Assembly (NCBI GenBank): GCA_028095005.1
Contig: CM051460.1
Location: 18,771,501-18,835,500 of the forward strand
Direction: 5' to 3'
Origin: Rhynchospora pubera
Lineage: Eukaryota > Streptophyta > Magnoliopsida > Poales > Cyperaceae
DNA length: 64,000 nt
Shown here: positions 1-10,772 of the stretch, piece after piece
How the letters are laid out: each line of letters opens with the position of its first letter
Position numbering within the stretch: the stretch's first letter is position 1
Notes under the pieces: model-generated
The model's database searches: none
Told to the model about the DNA's origin: nothing
The model's input: only the letters and a program-made list of their open reading frames with translations
Translations under genes and position numbers: made by a program

Positions 1-1059
1 ATGAATTAATTTTTCTTAAAAATATACGGTTCAAATTAAAACCCAATTCAAAAATTAATTCTCATAACAAAATTTCCCAATAAATAATTATCTTAACGAA
101 TACCTACGATAGCATCTAGAGCATCCACATGCTCCAAACAGGCTCTTATGGTCTCAGTACTGGTCCAGTCTATTTAAAATTCCTTTCTCACCTTTCACCC
201 TAAACCCTAATTAACCATCCTTTCTCCTTTTCTCTCCTCTCCGACCAGAACAGATCTCTCTCCTCATCTCTCTTCTCACTCTCCGATCCAGACGCCTCTC
301 GCCATGGGTTTCGAATCACTCGAGCCTCGACTGCTCTCTGCGCGCCTTCTCTCCGTGTCTCCTCATGCGCGCATGGATGCGACGACGGCCGCTTTGTCAT
401 CTGGCCTTAGATCGCCTCCTGGCATCAGATTAGATCTCCTCCGTTGCCACCAACTAGATCAGATCCGGCATCTCCTCTCCTCACCCGATTACGACCATAT
501 CAAACCATAGTCGCCTCCAACCAGATCGCATCTTCTCCTCTCCGATTAGTGTCATTCCATGGGGTCTGAGTCTAACTTTGGATTTCTCATCGCCAAAGAT
601 GTCTCACAGGTTATTTCAATTCTAAATTTTGAGTTTCATTAATACTAATTGTACTTAATTGAATTTAATGGAATGATTTTCCTTTGGAATTTGTAGAGTA
701 AATTTCTATTTACACATTAAAAAAAGGAATTATTGAATTGTTACTATTTGTTCATTGCATCAAAGAATTGAAATTAGTAGACACTTTCATGACTAATCAC
801 TTAATTCAATCATTTTGCAATCAACTAGAAGATACTCATATCAAATATGTTCAAATAGATCTAGTACCTCATATGTTCAATTTGCTGTCAAATAATCAAA
901 TGGAACTAATAGCATCTAAAGTTGTTCAATTTCATTTTTTTTTTGTTATTGAATTGTGAAATTTAAACGCATTTTGAATTTCAGGTTCAATTTCAAATTA
1001 AAATTTTTTTTTTGAATCTGATCTAGATATACTAATTAATTGTGTAGTTTCTTTAATGG
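1..1059. other. AT-rich flank with CT-rich stretch; no supported gene
   Basis: No coding feature can be supported here. Positions 190-540 are CT-rich with an AAACCCTAA box and look like the promoter/leader type of sequence common in plants. A 68-codon ORF (304-510) lies in it but matches nothing I recognise and has low-complexity composition. The rest is AT-rich with poly-T runs. Confidence 0.4.
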
Positions 1060-1340
1060 ATTAGTTAGTTATCATATATGTTAAGTTAGTATCTCTAAGG
1101 GATCATTTTTATTTCGTTATGTATTTTTTTTAAAACTTCACATGATCTGATTGTTCATTATGTAATTTTACTATTTTTAATTGTTCAGCTCTTTAAGGGA
1201 GTATCTTGTTTTAATATGACTTAAGTTAGTATATGTAAGGGATCATCTTGTTATATTACATTGTTCAGTTCTCTAAGGGATCATCTTGTTTCTTTATGGG
1301 TTAAATTAGTATTCCTAAAGGATCATTTTGTTTCATTACA
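1060..1340. repeat. Degenerate tandem repeat with CTAAGGGATCAT motif
   Basis: Several imperfect direct copies of a unit containing TTAGTAT, a short spacer, then AAGGGATCATCTTGTTT recur about every 70-100 bp. The motif AAGGGATC is found in reverse complement (GATCCCTTAA) in the tandem array at 1640-1960, so the two arrays may be the arms of one decayed foldback element. Confidence 0.5.
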
Positions 1341-1639
1341 TATATTTTTAAAACTCGCATGACCTGAAAGGATTAAATATTATAAGACACTTTATTAGTA
1401 ATCGAACTTAATTGTATTTTGTTTTATTTGTATAAGAATTACAGGACATGATGAGAAGAGTTGTGTAGAAGGAATCGAAAGAAGAGTTGATGAAGTGTGT
1501 TTAGTTTGTAGTGGTTAAATTATTTAGGATTTGTGTTATTATTATAAGAGTTGTTCAGTTTGTAAAATAATGGATATTATTCTTAATAAATGATCATTGT
1601 TTACTTTATTGCATGGTTATTAAAACGTCATATTACGAG

Positions 1640-1960
1640 TGCATCTAACTAAACACATAAACAATTTTAATTGATCCCTTAAATAGTTTAACTAAACACA
1701 AAAACTACGAAATCAAATTTCTGCTGCAATTAACTGAACACATAGATAGTTTAAGTTCATCCCTTAACTTATTTAACTGAACACAAAAAACTAAGATTTC
1801 AAATTATTGGTGCATCTAACTGAACACATACAAATTTTTCAATAATCCCTTAAGATATTTAACTGAACCCAAAAACAAAAAATTCAAATTATTGGTGCAT
1901 CTAACTAAACTATTACACACTTTAGTTCATCCTTTAAAACATTTAACCAAACTCTTAAAT
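1640..1960. repeat. Four-copy tandem repeat, unit about 85 bp
   Basis: Units start near 1640, 1725, 1811 and 1896. Each begins TGCATCTAACTAAAC or a close variant, has a middle GATCCCTTAA-like box and ends with AACTGAACACAAAAA and TTCAAATTATTG. The last copy is partial. Copies differ by several substitutions, so the array is not recent. Confidence 0.7.
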
Positions 1961-3379
1961 CAGTATATTTGATGACATCAGCACAAAAAATTTCGGAAAT
2001 TTGTCAAAAAAATTGCTAACGTCAGCACGTAGAAATTTGAATTTTTAAGTCCATTTATGACTCCCTGGCCTTTTGGATACTTGGATGTTTTTTTGTTGGA
2101 TTCTGTATATCAGCTCCGTACTATTTGTTTTTTTAACATGAAATTTTGTTGGAAGGGCCGTGGCCCGTCAGTTTTTTTTTTCAACTCCTTATGTGAACAT
2201 AATATCTACAAACTCGAAATATAACGAAAAATTGAAAAAAAAAATTCATTCTTTTTATTTGGGTTTATTTTTCTTTGTATATCTTTCAAAATATGGCCAT
2301 TTTTTATTTCTACCTGAACATCGTAATATATTTTATTTAACTTTTCAAGTTTTCATGGTTTTCTTATTAATTTACTCGTTATATATAAATCATAACGACA
2401 TCTAACATTAAAATTTAACATTCCTTTTGAATATGAAATATTCTCTCTCAATCCGACATCTAATATTCGATTTCTCCTGTTTTAATTTCTTTCATTAAAG
2501 ACATATATTCAAGACATTTATAATAAACAATAATAATATGATATAAGTCGTATATATATATCTACATTATTCATGCAAAAGAATGCAAAACAAATTGTAT
2601 TAGTTTAAGTATTAGGGGAGTTAGGGATTAAATTTAATACTTTTGAGAAATTTTAAGTTAACAAATTCGACTACTAATCTAGATGTTAGACTAACCACAT
2701 GCATATACCAAACTCCATCGAAATGAAGAGATATAACTGAACTTGAGCTATTTCGATCACGATATATTAGAACAAATATAACAACTTTTACATATATACG
2801 AAGATATATATAAACAATGTGATATGGCTATTGAATTTGTAAATTAAGTTCTTTTTATGTATTTATAATATGTTAATTGATAGGTAGATTCCGAACCAAC
2901 CTTTTCTATTGATTATTTATTATTATTTATTTACTTATTTATGAAAGGGTGTTAATTAGAACTCCAATGTGAGTTGTTAAAAACAAAAAATTCAGATGAG
3001 CAGTCCAGATGTAGTGCCATGATTTGGCAGTAAACAACTTTGACCATAATCCATTCTTAAAAATTTTATGAAATCATCAGCTTTAAAAATTTGATAACGT
3101 AATTAATTTAATTGGAAAATAAATAAAGGTCACCTATTTATTAATTGGGAACTAAGCTAGTTCCGAATTAATGACTTCGTCTTTTACAAAGGAACGAGGT
3201 TTCATTTATTAAGTATCATTCTCTATTAATTTAATACTTCAAAATTTTCTTTTTTGAAATATTAATAATTCAAATTTAAGATAATAAAAAACCAACTATT
3301 ATGATACTGAGAAACAAAATTATAAGAAATAATATAACAAAACAAGACTGAAAAATAAAAAGCAAACATTATTTCAACA
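1961..3379. other. AT-rich spacer without recognisable features
   Basis: Poly-A/T rich sequence with no convincing ORF, RNA gene or terminal repeat. The 81-codon ORF at 2160-2405 is rich in Phe/Ile/Tyr simply because the DNA is AT-rich. Confidence 0.4.
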
Positions 3380-4188
3380 CCTGGAAGAGTCTTCTTCACA
3401 CAATCACACTGTGAGGATGCGTTTTTCCCACTCTGTCAGTAATGGCACCTTTGTCTCATCAAGCAGCTTGGCCTCGGCGATCCTCTCTACGGCTCTACCG
3501 CTCTAGTGTCTAGTCCAAGCCACTTAACAACCCAAGGTTACATCAAGCTAACCAGTAGAGTCTCCACTAAAGATCGTCTTTCCCAGCAGAGCATTTCTTG
3601 AAAGACTCTTCTAAATCAATACAATTGCTGGTGTGGCTATCGCCCCTTTAAAAAGAAAGACTCTTCTAAAATCTCTAATGCGGCAAGTAAATTTGCAATA
3701 TGTTCTGCCTTAGCCTCCTTAATTGAAACATTGGTCAAGCCTATAAGTGAAGGTAGCATCTGCACAAATATTGAATTAATCTCCCATTAATTCTTAACTT
3801 ACGTTATTGTAAATTTGATTTCATGTAAGAAAATTTTAATTTAAATACGTACCTTATCATCGATATACACTGCCCAAAAGCGAGATATGGTGCGTTTGTA
3901 AGGAGAATCGACCGGGGAACACAGAAGGTCCAGTTTCAGACCAGTTTTCATCCATGTACTCCAAAATCATCAAAGACTCGCATATGCCTCTTTCACCATG
4001 GATGAGAACTGGGACTTTCTGATAAATGGAGTTGTGTTTCAGAAGAAGCTCGCTCTTGTTCAAAAGATCCTCATCAAGGTACTAGTAACTCAGCACCTTG
4101 TGTTTTAGGCTTTTAGCGCACCATTCTAACCCTCATAGCAAATGGGCTAGCCCACATTCCCAATAACTTGAGTTCAGCTCCTGCCATT
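3380..4188 (-). pseudogene. Tau-class glutathione S-transferase pseudogene (copy 1)
   Basis: Two-exon GSTU relic. Exon 1 starts at the ATG at 4188 and reads MAGAELKLLGMWASPFAMR, keeping the tau active-site Ser in the SPF motif, then hits stop codons around 4110. The frame is regained at 4063 for NKSELLLKH, KVPVLIHGERG and ESLMILEYMDENW (thioredoxin-fold half, GSH-binding ES pair). A further frameshift near 3915 precedes the conserved end DDK and the GTAC donor at about 3850. Exon 2 (about 3760 to 3380) is broken by indels, including a filler insertion at 3601-3665 between two copies of AAAGACTCTTCTAAA. The same intron position and TATTTAAG-like box as the other copies are present. Non-functional; function of the family is conjugation of glutathione to electrophiles in the cytosol. 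Confidence 0.88.
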
Positions 4189-4534
4189 TTCACTTGAGAA
4201 ACGTTGTTTTCTGAAATTGATATGGTCTGTTTGTACTTAAATATTTAATAGAGGTTCAAATTATCAAATTGTTGTCACTTGTCAGCAATGAAATCACCTC
4301 CTTTGCTTCCATGACAAGAGTATATTAATTGATAAATTAATTATCAAATTTATAAATAAAATGTAAGATATTGTTTATAATAATCGTTCATAAGATATGA
4401 TAATTAATTTGAAAGTTTATTGATTCATTAAGTTTGAACAAAAATAAATTATTAAATTTAAATGGATTAATTTTTTTTTATTAATATCACACTAAATTTT
4501 AATATACAACATATCGTAACTGTAAAAGTCTATA

Positions 4535-4832
4535 GCTCTGTTTGGATCGTATGAGATTAAGAGTAGGATTAGCTATTCAAGATTAAGATTCTTAATTTTA
4601 AATTCTTAAGAATAAGCTTAATCTCAGATTAAGACTTTTTGTTTGGATGAGGAAAGAATAAATAATGAGCTTTTCTTTCTAATCTCAATTCTTATTCTAA
4701 CAAAATGTCGGATTAACTAATCTTAGTCTGATTAAGAATAAGCTCTTAATTCTGGACTGTCTGGATGGTTTCTTAGTCCCGAATAGCTATTTAGTCTAGA
4801 ATAATCCTTATTCCTGACTATCCAAACAGGCC
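4535..4832. mobile_element. Tourist-like MITE (PIF/Harbinger type)
   Basis: Ends read GCTCTGTTTGGAT on the left and, in reverse complement, GGCCTGTTTGGATAG on the right. The whole element is an extended imperfect inverted repeat of AATCTTAATTC-type words. The GTTTGGAT-ended inverted repeats match the Tourist-like pattern seen at five other places in this window. It is flanked by TATA on the left and TATA on the right, so the exact target duplication is ambiguous. Confidence 0.6.
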
Positions 4833-5194
4833 TATAATTTTAAGTTAGTTTTTTTATAACTATTTCAGCCTGTTATTAACTCTGGTGCGCGTTGAGCCAG
4901 GCAGCATTAATTAGTTTGGTACTGCAAGGACACTGCTGCACGGAAATCAAAGCGGATATTTCTTGCGCAATGGCTGTCGTCTTGGCCTATAAATTTGTGG
5001 CCATACTAACTCGTTAACGTCTCGAGCCAGCAACGAGTGAGCCAGACCAATCTCGAACTCGTCACTGTAGCTCGCGAGTTAACTAGCTCGTCTCATTAAT
5101 AGCTCGAGCTGTTAACGAACGAGCTGTTAATCAGTGGCGGATATAGAAATTTTTTAAACCTGGACACAATAAATTTTATACTAAATTAAATAGA

Positions 5195-5227
<33 letters not shown>
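5195..5227. repeat. (AAT)n microsatellite
   Basis: About eleven uninterrupted AAT units inside the hAT element. Confidence 0.9.
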
Positions 5228-5229
<2 letters not shown>

Positions 5230-5645
5230 TTAATAATTTAATATAAAAATAGCTTTTTCCATATATTTAACTAACAAAAAAATGAGCTTTTTTCATAAAT
5301 TTGAAATTTCTAAACACTGAACTATATATTGGATGAAATTTTGAGCGTACTAAATGATGATTATTGGATGAAAATATCGAGCGTACTAAATTTTGTATAT
5401 ATGGGAATTTTTATTGGATAATGCCTAAAAACAATATATATATTGCATTTTGCTTCATGGAGTAGGTGCTACATATATCCCATCTTTTAAGAAGAAAAAA
5501 AAATGTACCAGGAATCAATCAACTCAATAATAATGTACAGTATTTAGCAATAGTTGTACAAACGATTTAAAAATGAACTAAAAGACAAATTGGAAGTTCA
5601 ATTTTTTTTTGCCAGCAATATGGATACAGATTGCTTTCTACCATT

Positions 5646-5794
5646 GGCACCGTTTGGATGCATTGAAAAGAAGGTAGGAAGAAGGAAGAAGGGAAAAATA
5701 AATTATAAACAATCCAAACTCTTCACAAAGTTACACACTTTCCAATACTTCTTCTCACTTCTTCCCTTCTTCCCACACATATCCAAACGGAGCC
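5646..5794. mobile_element. Tourist-like MITE nested in hAT
   Basis: Terminal inverted repeat GGCACCGTTTGGAT (left) versus GGCTCCGTTTGGAT (right, reverse complement) with 3-bp flanking repeats ATT at 5643-5645 and 5795-5797. The internal words AACTCTTCACAAAG and ACACTTTCCAATA are shared with the MITEs at 23350 and 54645, defining one family. The 81-codon ORF across it is an artefact. Confidence 0.75.
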
Positions 5795-6393
5795 ATTAAT
5801 AAACAATCTCATGTAAAAATTAATTTGGATACAAATTTTATAATAAAATATAACTTACCAAACTACCAATATGATTAATTAACTTTTTGTTTCACTGCAC
5901 ATGGGTAACCATTAATAAAAGAAAGCTGTTTTGTACAAACTTAAAGCTCAGGCACTGAAGCGATGTGAATTATCCAAGGAAAATGTTACAAAGGAAAAAA
6001 AGAAAAGATAACACAGAACCAAGACTAGCCACTGCAGCAAAATTAAGCTCGGACATTGAACTTCCAAATTTTGAAATTATACAGAAAATTAACGCTTGAA
6101 CCCAAATTTCAGAATCAAACCCTGGCACGTGCCAGGGCTTGCCTCTGAATAAATCCGCCCCTGCTGTTAATTAGCGAGATTTTCTCGAGTCGAATGTGAG
6201 CAAGCTACGAGCTACGGATTTTCTTGCACGGTTGCACCCCTAGTAAAAATCACTATGCAAAACAGTATTAGAAGTATATCACATATACCAAGTGTAATTT
6301 TGCAAAGCAAACTTTATATTCAACAACAACAACAACAACAGACATCTAAAAGTTTTCTGCGAGACATCTAAAACAATCACATGTACCAATTAC

Positions 6394-7327
6394 CATGGTT
6401 CAAAAAATCGACCGATTCCGATTCGAATCGGTTGAATCGGATCGGAATCGGGGAGTGCCGAGTCGATTTTAGGTGGTTTGGGGCGGAATCGCGTTTTTCC
6501 ATCTGGAATCGGCTGGAATCGGCCGGAATCGGCCTGAATCGGTTGGAATCGGGCTAGAATCGGCCGAATCGACCGAAATAGATCTGAAAAAGTGGAGATG
6601 AAAAAAGAAAATTGAAAGGAAAACTTACCGTCTCTCTCTTAGATCAAATATTGAAGCCAAATCCATTGAAATTATTGGAGGTCTAGAGGAGTGGAGACTG
6701 GAGAGAGACTAGAGAGTGAATAAGAGAAATCGGAGAAGGTCCATCGCTGATTGGAGGTCTCTAAAGAGTGGCTAGCTGCCTAGCCCCTCGTCCATCGGCC
6801 AACGCCCATCGCTGAGCATCGATCTTTCTTCTTTTTCTTTTTCTTTTACTTTCTGCCAATTGGGTTTGGGTCTGACAGTGGGTAATTGGGTTTGGGTCTG
6901 GTTTCGCCAATCTACTGGTTCCGTCTGTGTAAATAATGTGCTAAGTTAACAATGCACAATTATAGACACAGAGCACACTTCATAAATGTACTTATCTCCT
7001 GTACTTTTTATTTTTTTTTTTATTTTTTTTCTCTAAATGTATGTTGAGTGTTTAAGTTATACATATTGTAGGATGATGTGTGTGGTCTGTATACTTGATT
7101 TTAAGACATATTAAGTTATTTTAGTTAATTTTAAGACTAAACTTTAATTTTTTTTACTTATTTATGAAAACGTTTTTTTTTCCTATTTTTTTCTGATTTT
7201 TAACAGCATAAAAATATGTTTTTTAAAAATTCTGATTTTTTTAGCCGATTCGGCCGATTCTTCCGATTTTTCCGATTCCAGGTCACGGTCCAACTGTCCG
7301 ATTCCGATTCCGAGTTTGAGAACCATG
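6394..7327. mobile_element. Non-autonomous hAT-like element, 8-bp target duplication
   Basis: A 934-bp element starting CATGGTTCAAAAA and ending, in reverse complement, CATGGTTCTCAAAC. The direct repeat CCAATTAC flanks it perfectly (6386-6393 and 7328-7335). Both ends carry clusters of GGAATCGG / CCGATTCC words in opposite orientation, which could be subterminal transposase-binding repeats. No transposase ORF. Confidence 0.82.
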
Positions 7328-7471
7328 CCAATTACTACCGCATTATTACTTTTATTATATATTGGTAATAAAACAAGTCTCTGTTGACTAACACGTGTCC
7401 AAATTATTCTGCATAATGTATAATACTATGATTATTCAAAACAAGAAAAGTAGCACAAGTCCATGCATAAT

Positions 7472-8502
7472 TTAGCCGAAACCAACGTTCCATCTGGTAA
7501 CTTGGAGGTCTCTTCCGTACTTTTCTACACGCTCCACATCGGGTAGAGTATTTTTGGCACAATCTGTAGCGAGGAAGCGTTTTACCCACTCCATTAGTAA
7601 TGGCACCTTGGTCTCATCAAGTAGTTTGGCGCCAGAGATCCTCTCTACTGCTTTAATCCAGGCCAAGCAGGCACCCAAGGTCACATCAAGGTAACCAATA
7701 ACGTCTCCACCAAAAAAGTCTTTACCAGCAGCGCATTTCATGAAAGCTCCCTCTAGCAGCTCTAATGCGGAAATTGAGATTCGCTGCCGCGCGACACAGC
7801 GTGTCGCGCGGTATTCTGGCCGTTTGATTAAGATCCAATGGACAAGGGAGCCCCGTGCATGTAACCTAGATTGGTAGGCCCGTAAAAAGTGAACCGTCCG
7901 ATCAAAATCAGACGGCTCGTAGTGCGCGACACGCGGTGTAGCGCAACAGCGAATCCGGATTGCTAATGCGGCATGTGCATCGGCAATTTTTCCCGCCTTT
8001 TCCTCCTCTGTTGCAGCTTTCATGATGACTATAAATGAAGATAACAGCTGCACAAATATCAATGTAATATCAGAATTTGTTCATAAGTTTGCTTTTATTA
8101 AATTTAATTTCATTTATACTATGGTTTTCTTTTAAATATATATACATTGGACAGCGCACAGTGACTTATTAATTAATTATGTACCTTATCATCGATGTAT
8201 GCTGCCCAGAAGCGAGCAATGGCTCGTTCGTAGGGATCAACAGGAAACATAGGTCCAGTCTTGGACCAGTTCTCATCAATGTACTGCAAAATCACCAGTG
8301 ATTCGCAGATGTCTCGATCACCATGAATAAGAACTGGCACTTTCTTGTAAATAGGGTTGTGTTTGAGAAGAAGCTCACTCTTATTGAGAAGATCCTGCTC
8401 AATGTACACATAACTCAGCCCCTTTTGTTCTAGCATCATTTTAACCCTGATTACGAACGGACTTGACCATCTTCCCAACAGCTTGAGTTCTCCTTCTGTC
8501 AT
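7472..8502 (-). CDS. Tau-class glutathione S-transferase with in-frame MITE insertion (copy 2)
   Basis: Two exons. Exon 1 is 8502-8185 (106 codons), exon 2 is 8047-7472; the donor is AAG/GTAC and the acceptor TGCAG/CTG, phase 0, as in the other copies. Exon 1 reads MTEGELKLLGRWSSPFVIR with the tau catalytic Ser at residue 14, KVPVL at about 53-57 and the GSH-binding ES pair at about 66-67. Exon 2 carries the helical C-terminal half, with GKDFFGGDVIGYLDV. The frame stays open for 297 aa, against about 220-230 for the family. The excess is a 192-bp MITE plus its 9-bp duplication (201 bp, 67 codons), inserted near residue 132 and rich in Arg and Cys. Expected role is glutathione conjugation in the cytosol, but an insert in the substrate-site domain may abolish folding. 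Whether it is expressed, or the insert spliced out, cannot be seen. Confidence 0.8.
7771..7962. mobile_element. Mutator-like MITE in GST exon 2
   Basis: A 192-bp insertion with imperfect inverted repeats of about 41 bp (shared core GATTCGCTG, then GCG and GTGTCGCGC words). It is flanked by the perfect 9-bp direct repeat CTAATGCGG (7762-7770 and 7963-7971). A 9-bp duplication is typical of Mutator-like elements. It is GC-richer than its surroundings. The paralogous exons at 17.4 and 52.2 kb have the single uninterrupted target site. Confidence 0.85.
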
Positions 8503-8566
8503 TGTAGATCGAGGAGGAAGGCTATCTTGCGAAATTGATATGGCCTCAATCTTTGTTCATCTGGGG

Positions 8567-8574
8567 CTTAAATA
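8567..8574 (-). promoter_or_regulatory. TATA-like box of GST copy 2
   Basis: TATTTAAG on the minus strand, about 65 bp upstream of the ATG at 8502. The same box lies at the same distance before the GST copies at 4.2, 21.3 and 52.8 kb, embedded in a conserved stretch with CATCTG and TTGAT words. Confidence 0.6.
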
Positions 8575-8944
8575 GTAGAAGTGTCAGAATTTTTACAAAA
8601 TCCAAATTCGTCAGCAATGAAGGCACCAACTGAGATACTGGGTTCGTTTGTGGATCGACTTTCTGTTAACAAAGATGTAAGTTGCTCTTTAAAAATATTG
8701 GAAAATATTTTTACCAGTGGGCATGTTATACTTGGTCACGAGAAAGAACAATAAAATTAATTTAACTATCTTGGCAAATAGCAAATTGATTCCCAAATAT
8801 ACAAAATAAAATGTTTGAAGCTGGAAATCGCATGATAAATCTATTTGGAACAATCATAATCCACATCTGTCGTGCACGCATATCGATCCCAACCAAAAAA
8901 CTCGCTATCTATAAATTTAAGAAACAACTGTAATTTTATTCAAA
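8575..8944. other. Upstream flank of GST copy 2; no gene
   Basis: AT-rich. The first 150 bp are homologous to the upstream flank of the GST copy at 21.4-21.6 kb (shared words TCGACTTTCTGTT and AAGTTGCTCTTTAAAA), so the duplication unit included promoter sequence. Confidence 0.5.
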
Positions 8945-9302
8945 CTAGCAAACGAGCCCACCCAATTGTGTGGGAATAAAAAAGTAAATTTGAGACGATT
9001 TTGTTAAATGGTGATTTTAGTATGATGAGAGAGAATTAATTTATTTTTTTTTCTTTCCTTTACTATGCGCACAAATTAAGAAAGAATAGGAAAGGAAACA
9101 ACCATATGAGCATGTTAACACGGTCTAAACGAAAGGTTTAAATCTTTTATCTCATTATTAAATCTACATCACTGATCTGATCAAATCGCAAAATGGACGG
9201 TACATATAACATATTGCATTGGGTAAACAATTGTTTGTTCCTTTAGGTTTAAATTTTGGATAGATCTTTGAATTGATGCTTTAATAAGTAGTAAAGAAAG
9301 AT
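8945..9302 (-). mobile_element. Possible short Helitron relic
   Basis: On the minus strand the 3' end has a hairpin (CCCAC ... GTGGG stem), about ten bases, then CTAG followed by T, as in Helitrons. It resembles the 3' end of the Helitron at 16.0 kb. A candidate 5' end, TCTTTACTACTTATTAAAG, lies near 9297-9302. The 5' boundary is uncertain. Confidence 0.4.
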
Positions 9303-9790
9303 TGTCAAAAAAGAAAAAAAAAAGGAAGTTGACGATATATTCTACTTTAGTTTCGAACAGGATTCATTACACCAACAGACCAAGTTTTATGGATTGGTGT
9401 AGAGAATTTTGCCACGACGCATGCCTATTACTAACTCACATTTTTGTGAAAAATTAACCCTCACCAAACTTATCATTCTTTTTTTTTTTCCCTATTTGTA
9501 TCTTTCCCAATCTATATTTAGCATAGATATATGAAAGAAATATGCCCACGTACGTCTAAAATCTATCTATTAAAGATATTTGAAATTGAAATTAGGCCAT
9601 GGACCTTCTAGCCACAATGAACAAAAACAAAATTAGTACAAACAAAGAAAAATTATATTGTGGAAAGGGGAAAAAATGTCAAATTAGGCAATGGACGAAC
9701 ATAGTGATAATCTGAAGTGGATATATCCTGAAATGTTTGTTAAAGTCTCGACCATGTACATGTTTGCATTAGTTTGTGCAAATATATTAT
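9303..9790. other. AT-rich spacer, nothing recognised
   Basis: No coding, repeat or terminal structure I can support. Confidence 0.35.
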
Positions 9791-10134
9791 GGATAAAATA
9801 CATTCTGTGGATCGTCTTTCGTACACCAGAGTCGTTTATGAAATTCAAAAATCAAACAGTCAATCTGAACCGTTCAAGTTATTCTTCATATTGAAAACTT
9901 TTGGAGACCAAATTTTACATTTTTTTCGAAAACGAATTAGAGTATTTCAGACCCTCCAATTTGAAAATATCATAATATATAGCAAACAAATTTAAAAAAA
10001 TATAAAATTTGGTCTCCGAGAGTTTTTCAATATGGAGAACAACTTGAACAGTTCGGATCGACTGTTTGATTTTTGGATTTCAAAAATGACTCTGGTATAC
10101 GAGGACAATCCGTACACTATAGTGTATTTTATCA
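9791..10134. mobile_element. Foldback MITE (1)
   Basis: Left arm from GGATAAAATACATTC and right arm ending GTGTATTTTATCACC are reverse complements over about 150 bp each, with the words CAAAAATCAAACAGTC and GAGACCAAATTTTA in both arms. Short ORFs within it are artefacts. The arm core GACCAAATTTTA is shared with most other foldback elements here. Confidence 0.75.
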
Positions 10135-10158
10135 CCCCTATATATATAGAGAGAGAGA

Positions 10159-10553
10159 GTTTAGCTATGGTGAGATGCATCACAAAAAATATTTCGTGAG
10201 ATGCGGTCAAAACTCATGAATCTGGTCCAAAATAACCGATCCAAACTGCGCAATATGATCTTGCTATTGAAATCTTCTTGCAGACCAAATTTTACATTTT
10301 TTCATAATTTTTAAGTATTTTTTCGGATTTTAAAAAATGACAGATCTTGAACGGTACAGAACTAATTAAATTAACGATTTTCTAAAATTTCAAAAAAATA
10401 CTTAAAAATTTTGAAAAAAATATAAAATTTAGTCTGCATGGACATTTCAATAGAGAGACCATATTAGATTGTTTGGATCAGTCATTTTGAATCAGATTCA
10501 TGAGTTTTGATCGCATCTCACGGAAGACTTTCTGTGATGCATCTCACCATAAC
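10159..10553. mobile_element. Foldback MITE (2)
   Basis: Ends are TTTAGCTATGGTGAGATGC and the inverted GCATCTCACCATAAC. The arms of about 180 bp pair almost throughout, including ACGATTTTCTAAAATTTC near the loop. It is preceded by a (TA)n/(GA)n tract. Confidence 0.8.
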
Positions 10554-10564
10554 TTTTTGTGATT

Positions 10565-10772
10565 AGAGTATTTCAAGCCCTCCCATTTGAAAATATCATA
10601 ATAAATAACACAAAAATTCGAAAAAATGTAAAATTTGGTCTCCAAAGGTATTTCAATATTTTGATCAACTTGAATGGTTTGGATCGACCGTTTGACTTTT
10701 GAATTTCGAAAAATGAGCCGATAGAAAATTGATGGTACGTACCATCGATGGCGCGTTAGCCATTATATATAT
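10565..10772. mobile_element. Right-half remnant of a foldback MITE
   Basis: Repeats the central loop and right arm of the element at 9791-10134 (TTTGAAAATATCATAATA, AAATTTGGTCTCC, GGATCGACCGTTTGA) but ends in a different terminus (GATGGTACGTACCATC) before a (TA)n tract. No left arm is present. Confidence 0.55.

Larger units (their letters stand above)
5132..6163. mobile_element. Non-autonomous hAT element, 8-bp target duplication
   Basis: The terminal inverted repeats are CAGTGGCGGAT at the left and, in reverse complement, CAGGGGCGGAT at the right. The 8-bp direct repeat CTGTTAAT flanks it exactly (5124-5131 and 6164-6171), the hallmark of hAT transposition. It is 1,032 bp, has no transposase ORF, contains an (AAT)n microsatellite, and is itself host to a small MITE at 5646-5794. 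Confidence 0.85.

Noticed and set aside
304..510. 68-codon + ORF starting MGFESLEPRL as a gene
   Set aside because: Overlaps an antisense ORF of the same size in CT-rich sequence; no motif, no downstream exons I could join.
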